This document shows, piece by piece, positions 61,101-64,000 of a stretch of 64,000 bases of DNA; positions within the stretch are counted from its first letter, which is position 1; each line of letters begins with the position of its first letter. The DNA lies in assembly GCA_021613535.1 (NCBI GenBank), contig CP075495.1, forward strand, positions 13,144,001 to 13,208,000, given 5' to 3'. Source of the stretch: Adineta vaga (lineage: Eukaryota; Rotifera). Position numbers and translations under genes: made by a program. The notes under the pieces are model-generated. The model was not told the DNA's origin. It made no database searches and saw only the letters and a program-made list of their open reading frames with translations.

Positions 61101-61704
61101 TTCATCCGATCCCATGCAACAACATCTTCATCATTTACCACCATCACATTATGCTAAAATGCACAATATGGATCCAATGCTAGGTCCACCACCAGGTCAT
61201 CCTCAACAGCATATGCGTTTTCCACCAATGATGGAAGATGGTTTTGGTATGGGACCACCACCACCATCATCTCATCATTCACATCATCCACATATGCATC
61301 CACACATGCATCCTCATCTACAAATGCATCATCAACTAATGCATCCTAATGATGGTCGACCACCACCACCACCACCGCCTCAATCAATAAATAATACTTA
61401 CGTATCGGCAACGATGTCTATTCAACAATTAAATATTCAAAGTCTAGGTCCTGGTGGACCGCCACCTGAACTTCAACCAGGTACAATTCATTATCATGCT
61501 TCATCAGCTAATGGTCCTGATTCTCAATCACAAGGACCACCTGGTTCTAATGGGAATAATACTATGTTTTCATCTCAACAACAATTTACTAACATGAATA
61601 ATATGTCAACAAATGATCCGTCATTTGCTTCACAATTCAATGATCTTCAACCACCACCATCTAATCTCAGTGTAGACGGTATTCAACAACCTCCTTATTG
61701 GTGA
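58175..61704 (+). CDS. BCL9/Legless-type Wnt co-activator
   Basis: Nuclear adaptor linking beta-catenin to Pygopus. Five exons: 58175-58442, 58509-58933, 59003-60149, 60206-60849 and 60901-61704; 3288 nt, 1095 residues. HD1, the Pygopus-binding motif, is near residues 192-231: QVFVFTTQLANEAAESVLKN, then IVEFHKSLPSTAQ. HD2, the beta-catenin helix, is near residue 345: ENLTPERAKHRKNQLNKIED. The rest is disordered and rich in Pro, Met, His, Gly and Gln, with alternating Pro-His runs (WPHPHPHPHFHPH), an Ala run of about a dozen residues (59462-59492), an RGGRG patch before it, and a C-terminus ending QQPPYW. An Asn run lies near 58619-58640. HD2 is diverged in sequence but keeps the amphipathic pattern. 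The ATG at 58175 follows an acceptor-like TTTTAG; an upstream coding exon is possible. Confidence 0.85.
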
Positions 61705-62291
61705 TCTCAATCAAAGAAGACGAAACCAAAATAATTGTATCTCACGTTATTTGTGAGACTTCTTTCATTATAATTTATCTCCTATTTTCGAATCTAAACC
61801 TGTACAGACAAAGAATCTCTTTTTCTTCTTCTCCTCCTGTTCGATTGTTTGTCTACGGGCATTTTTCTCTTTTTTTTCTCGACTAATTGTATTTTTTTCT
61901 CTTCTTTTGTTGTTATTGATGTTGTTCTCTATTTTTTTTTCTTTCTCTCTCTCTCTCTCTCTCTCTCGTTCTTTTTCGTACGTTTATATTCACACACACA
62001 CATGCGCACAATGTCCAACTTCTTTGTTGACTATTCTCATCGTTATCGTCATCAGCAGCATGTGCTACCATCAACAAGCAAACAAAAACTACCGTCTTCT
62101 GTCTTTTCTTTCTTCTTTGTTCTCTCCATTGGTTTTTTTTCTTTTTTTTTCCTGTGTGTGACATAAGAGATTAAAATCGAAAAATAGAGTTTATAATATA
62201 ATGAGATGACAAAATCAAAAATGCAAATGTCTGTATGTCATTTTTAGATTTTCAAGCATTGCATATTCTTTTTAAAAAAATAGTATAAATA
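61705..62291. other. intergenic with TC repeat
   Basis: Contains a (TC)n run at about 61941-61967 and a (CA)n run at 61991-62000. Plus and minus open frames here (61849-62166) are repeat translations. An acceptor-like TTTTTAG at about 62242-62248 precedes the next gene. Confidence 0.5.
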
Positions 62292-62540
62292 ATGGCATCT
62301 AATAAACAAGGTATGGATGAACATGGTAATTCTCAATTACCAACTAAAGCAGCAGCTGAAGGTACACTTGCACCTGAAAAAGAAGCAGTTGTTGATCATA
62401 TGACAACGAAAATTCCTGTTTCAACTAGTAATTTAAATGGCATGAATTCACATGGTGATACTGTCATTCCTGAAAAAGCCGTTGAAGCAAATTTAGATCG
62501 TCATATTCATGGATTACATCCACAAACTCAACATGAATAA
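62292..62540 (+). CDS. small repeat protein, 82 aa, unknown
   Basis: Intronless hydrophilic protein built from two copies of one unit: GMDEHGNSQLPTKAAAEGTL (about residues 7-26) and GMNSHGDTVIPEKAVEANL (about 50-68). They share GM-x-x-HG-x-x-x-(L/I)P-x-KA-x-E-x-x-L. Between them lies KIPVSTSNLNG. It is rich in Ala, Glu, His, Asn and Thr, has no cysteine, no Trp, no signal peptide and no membrane segment, so it is probably cytosolic and flexible, like small stress-linked hydrophilins. No family is recognised with certainty. It lies between BCL9/Legless and PKMYT1 on the same strand, 372 nt before the latter. The lack of introns and the unusual repeat make horizontal origin worth testing. Confidence 0.65.
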   Translation: MASNKQGMDEHGNSQLPTKAAAEGTLAPEKEAVVDHMTTKIPVSTSNLNGMNSHGDTVIPEKAVEANLDRHIHGLHPQTQHE

Positions 62541-62912
62541 ATACGCAACTACAAAACAAAACTTATTCAAATAGATATTCCAGCAGTTCTTATTATTCAT
62601 TCGATCGCTTTTTTATGTCTATATCATATCAACACTTCTTCTTTCTCTTCTAAATATACTTAGAGTAAATGAGATGTTTGTTAATGTTGTGTTTCTTTTT
62701 TCATTTGATTTACATACAAAAACATTTTCTGAAATGAAAGACTTATTTCATATAATACCACCATACTAATATTGACTAATGTTTATGAAAATAATCACTT
62801 GATATTAATAAAAGGAAAGTCTAGTAGTTTAGTTCGATGATGATTTCAATGTTCAATGAATAAATACATCAATATATGATTTACTTCTCTTCTAATTCCA
62901 GATTCTGTTTTG
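62541..62912. other. intergenic
   Basis: 3' flank of the repeat protein and upstream flank of the kinase. An acceptor-like TCTAATTCCAG at 62891-62901 lies 11 nt before the kinase ATG. Confidence 0.5.
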
Positions 62913-64000
62913 ATGACCTTGTCACACGAGACAAGGATGACGACCGAAACGGAATTGATTTTTTCACCAGAACGTTCATCAACTAATTCGTTTCATATAT
63001 TTTCTAGTAAAAAAGTAAAATTAGATCATTCGTTTTTGATTTCTAATAATTTCTAAATTGATATATCTTTATTTCAGGCAAGTCGTCGCGGTGCAACATT
63101 ACATCAACCACCAAAACCTGTTTCATGTCGTGTCTTTCGATATTTTACACCAGCTGCAGCAGTTCGACCATCCAACGCTGTTTCAGTTAGTACAGATTCT
63201 TATGGTGTTGGTATGTATTTCTCATTTATTTTGATGTGTTTATTTGTTAGTTTTTCATATATTTAGCATTAGAAAGTCCTTTTTATACGAAATCGAATAC
63301 GTCTACATATTGGGATCAATGTTTCGAACATCTGGAATGTATTGGACGTGGATCATTTGCTGAAGTAAGACACAAATAAAAGAATGTAAAAATCTTAACT
63401 AATTTTTATTAGGTTTACAAAGTTCGTAATAAAGAAGATAATCAATTATATGCAATCAAACGATCATTAACTAAATTTCGTGGCAAATCTGATCGGTAAA
63501 AATCGTAATTTTTCGAAAAGCTTCTTTATTGTGAAAATAATTATTGTACTAGTGATCACAAATTAAAAGAAGTTCGTTTCCATGAAGCACTTGCTACACA
63601 TGAAAATATCTTGAAAATTATTCGTGCATGGGAAGAACGTGAACGTCTATACATTCAAACTGAACTTTGTGAAAGCAAGTAAGTGTTAAATACGAAGAAG
63701 TCTTCACTATATATCTTTCTGAAGTTTATTGGAATATGCTGCTGAACATCCAATGAATCAAACAATGATTTGGCACTTTCTCTATCAAATCAGTCAGGTA
63801 AATTGTCATTTTGTTTCAGTTCATTGAATGTAATTATTATCTATCTAGGCTCTAGATTTTCTTCATTCATTATATTATGTACATATGGATGTAAGTACTT
63901 CGAATATCATGGACATGCATACATATGCATATAGATGTATCGTTTTTATTGAAAGGTTAAACCAGAAAATATCTTGATTACACATGATGGTATTCTCAAA
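62913..64000 (+). CDS. PKMYT1: PKMYT1-type membrane-linked Wee1-family kinase (3' partial)
   Basis: Wee1-family kinase that inhibits CDK1 by phosphorylating Thr14/Tyr15 and so controls G2/M entry. Exons 62913-63014, 63078-63210, 63267-63364, 63413-63495, 63553-63678, 63725-63797, 63849-63890 and 63956 onward; the gene continues past the window. The N-terminus (about 110 residues) is disordered and has Ser-Pro sites. The kinase domain begins CFEHLECIGRGSFAEVYKVR (Gly-rich loop), then LYAIKRSLTKFRGKSDR with the ATP-binding Lys, EVRFHEALATHENILKI, RLYIQTELCESNLLEY and the catalytic loop YVHMDVKPENI. His-x-Asp-Val-Lys-Pro and KRSxxxFRG-x-x-DR favour PKMYT1 over WEE1. The activation segment and any membrane segment lie outside the window. 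It shares the cell-cycle theme with CKS1 at 29 kb. Confidence 0.9.

Noticed and set aside
1-64000. CRISPR array, rRNA or tRNA genes, telomeric repeats
   Set aside because: No regularly spaced repeats, conserved rRNA segments, cloverleaf-like sequences or telomere-type arrays were seen by eye on either strand.

Overview
This is a eukaryotic window, A+T-rich, with short GT-AG introns (mostly 45-70 nt) and closely packed genes on both strands. The proteins are animal-type: a BCL9/Legless Wnt co-factor, cullin-3, a rhodopsin-class peptide GPCR, a GPR180/TMEM145-type membrane protein, METTL17, ATG9 and PKMYT1. Tiny introns, very short gaps between same-strand genes, a diverged gene pair and a MULE-type transposon gene at one end together suggest a bdelloid rotifer or a close relative. 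That assignment is an inference; no ribosomal or mitochondrial marker is present.

Left end (1-8.7 kb): accessory in character. A minus-strand gene fuses an OTU cysteine protease domain to a MULE-type DDE transposase and runs off the left edge. Head-to-head with it lies an intronless NSF-like AAA ATPase that lacks the D2 domain and carries a one-base frameshift at its P-loop. A short direct repeat, a secreted Thr-rich protein, a membrane-anchored orphan and a secreted orphan follow.

Centre (9-31 kb): tubulin cofactor D (TBCD, -), then two serine palmitoyltransferase large-subunit (SPTLC2-type) genes head to head (- and +) with matching exon lengths except one extra intron. Next come a peptide GPCR (-), a 3.5 kb stretch with no convincing gene, a small membrane protein (-), an orphan with an in-frame TAG (-), CKS1 (-) and a Rac-type GTPase (-).

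Compact plus-strand cluster (31.3-39.2 kb): MRPL10, UBE2G2, METTL17 and ATG9 lie 112-144 nt apart, and each downstream ATG is preceded by a splice-acceptor-like site. This is the layout of a spliced-leader operon. UBE2G2 carries a single extra base that breaks its frame.

Right part (39.5-64 kb): SUGCT-type CoA-transferase (-), a GPR180/TMEM145-like seven-helix protein (+), a 550-residue orphan (-), cullin-3 (-) with an additional candidate exon near its N-terminus, BOP1 (+), a 4 kb low-complexity stretch, a BCL9/Legless homologue (+), an 82-residue repeat protein (+) and the start of a PKMYT1-type kinase (+, cut by the right edge).

Exon joins were worked out by hand from GT-AG sites, reading frame and remembered family sequence. 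Most multi-exon models add up to a whole number of codons and to the usual family length. No RNA gene, CRISPR array or origin was recognised.
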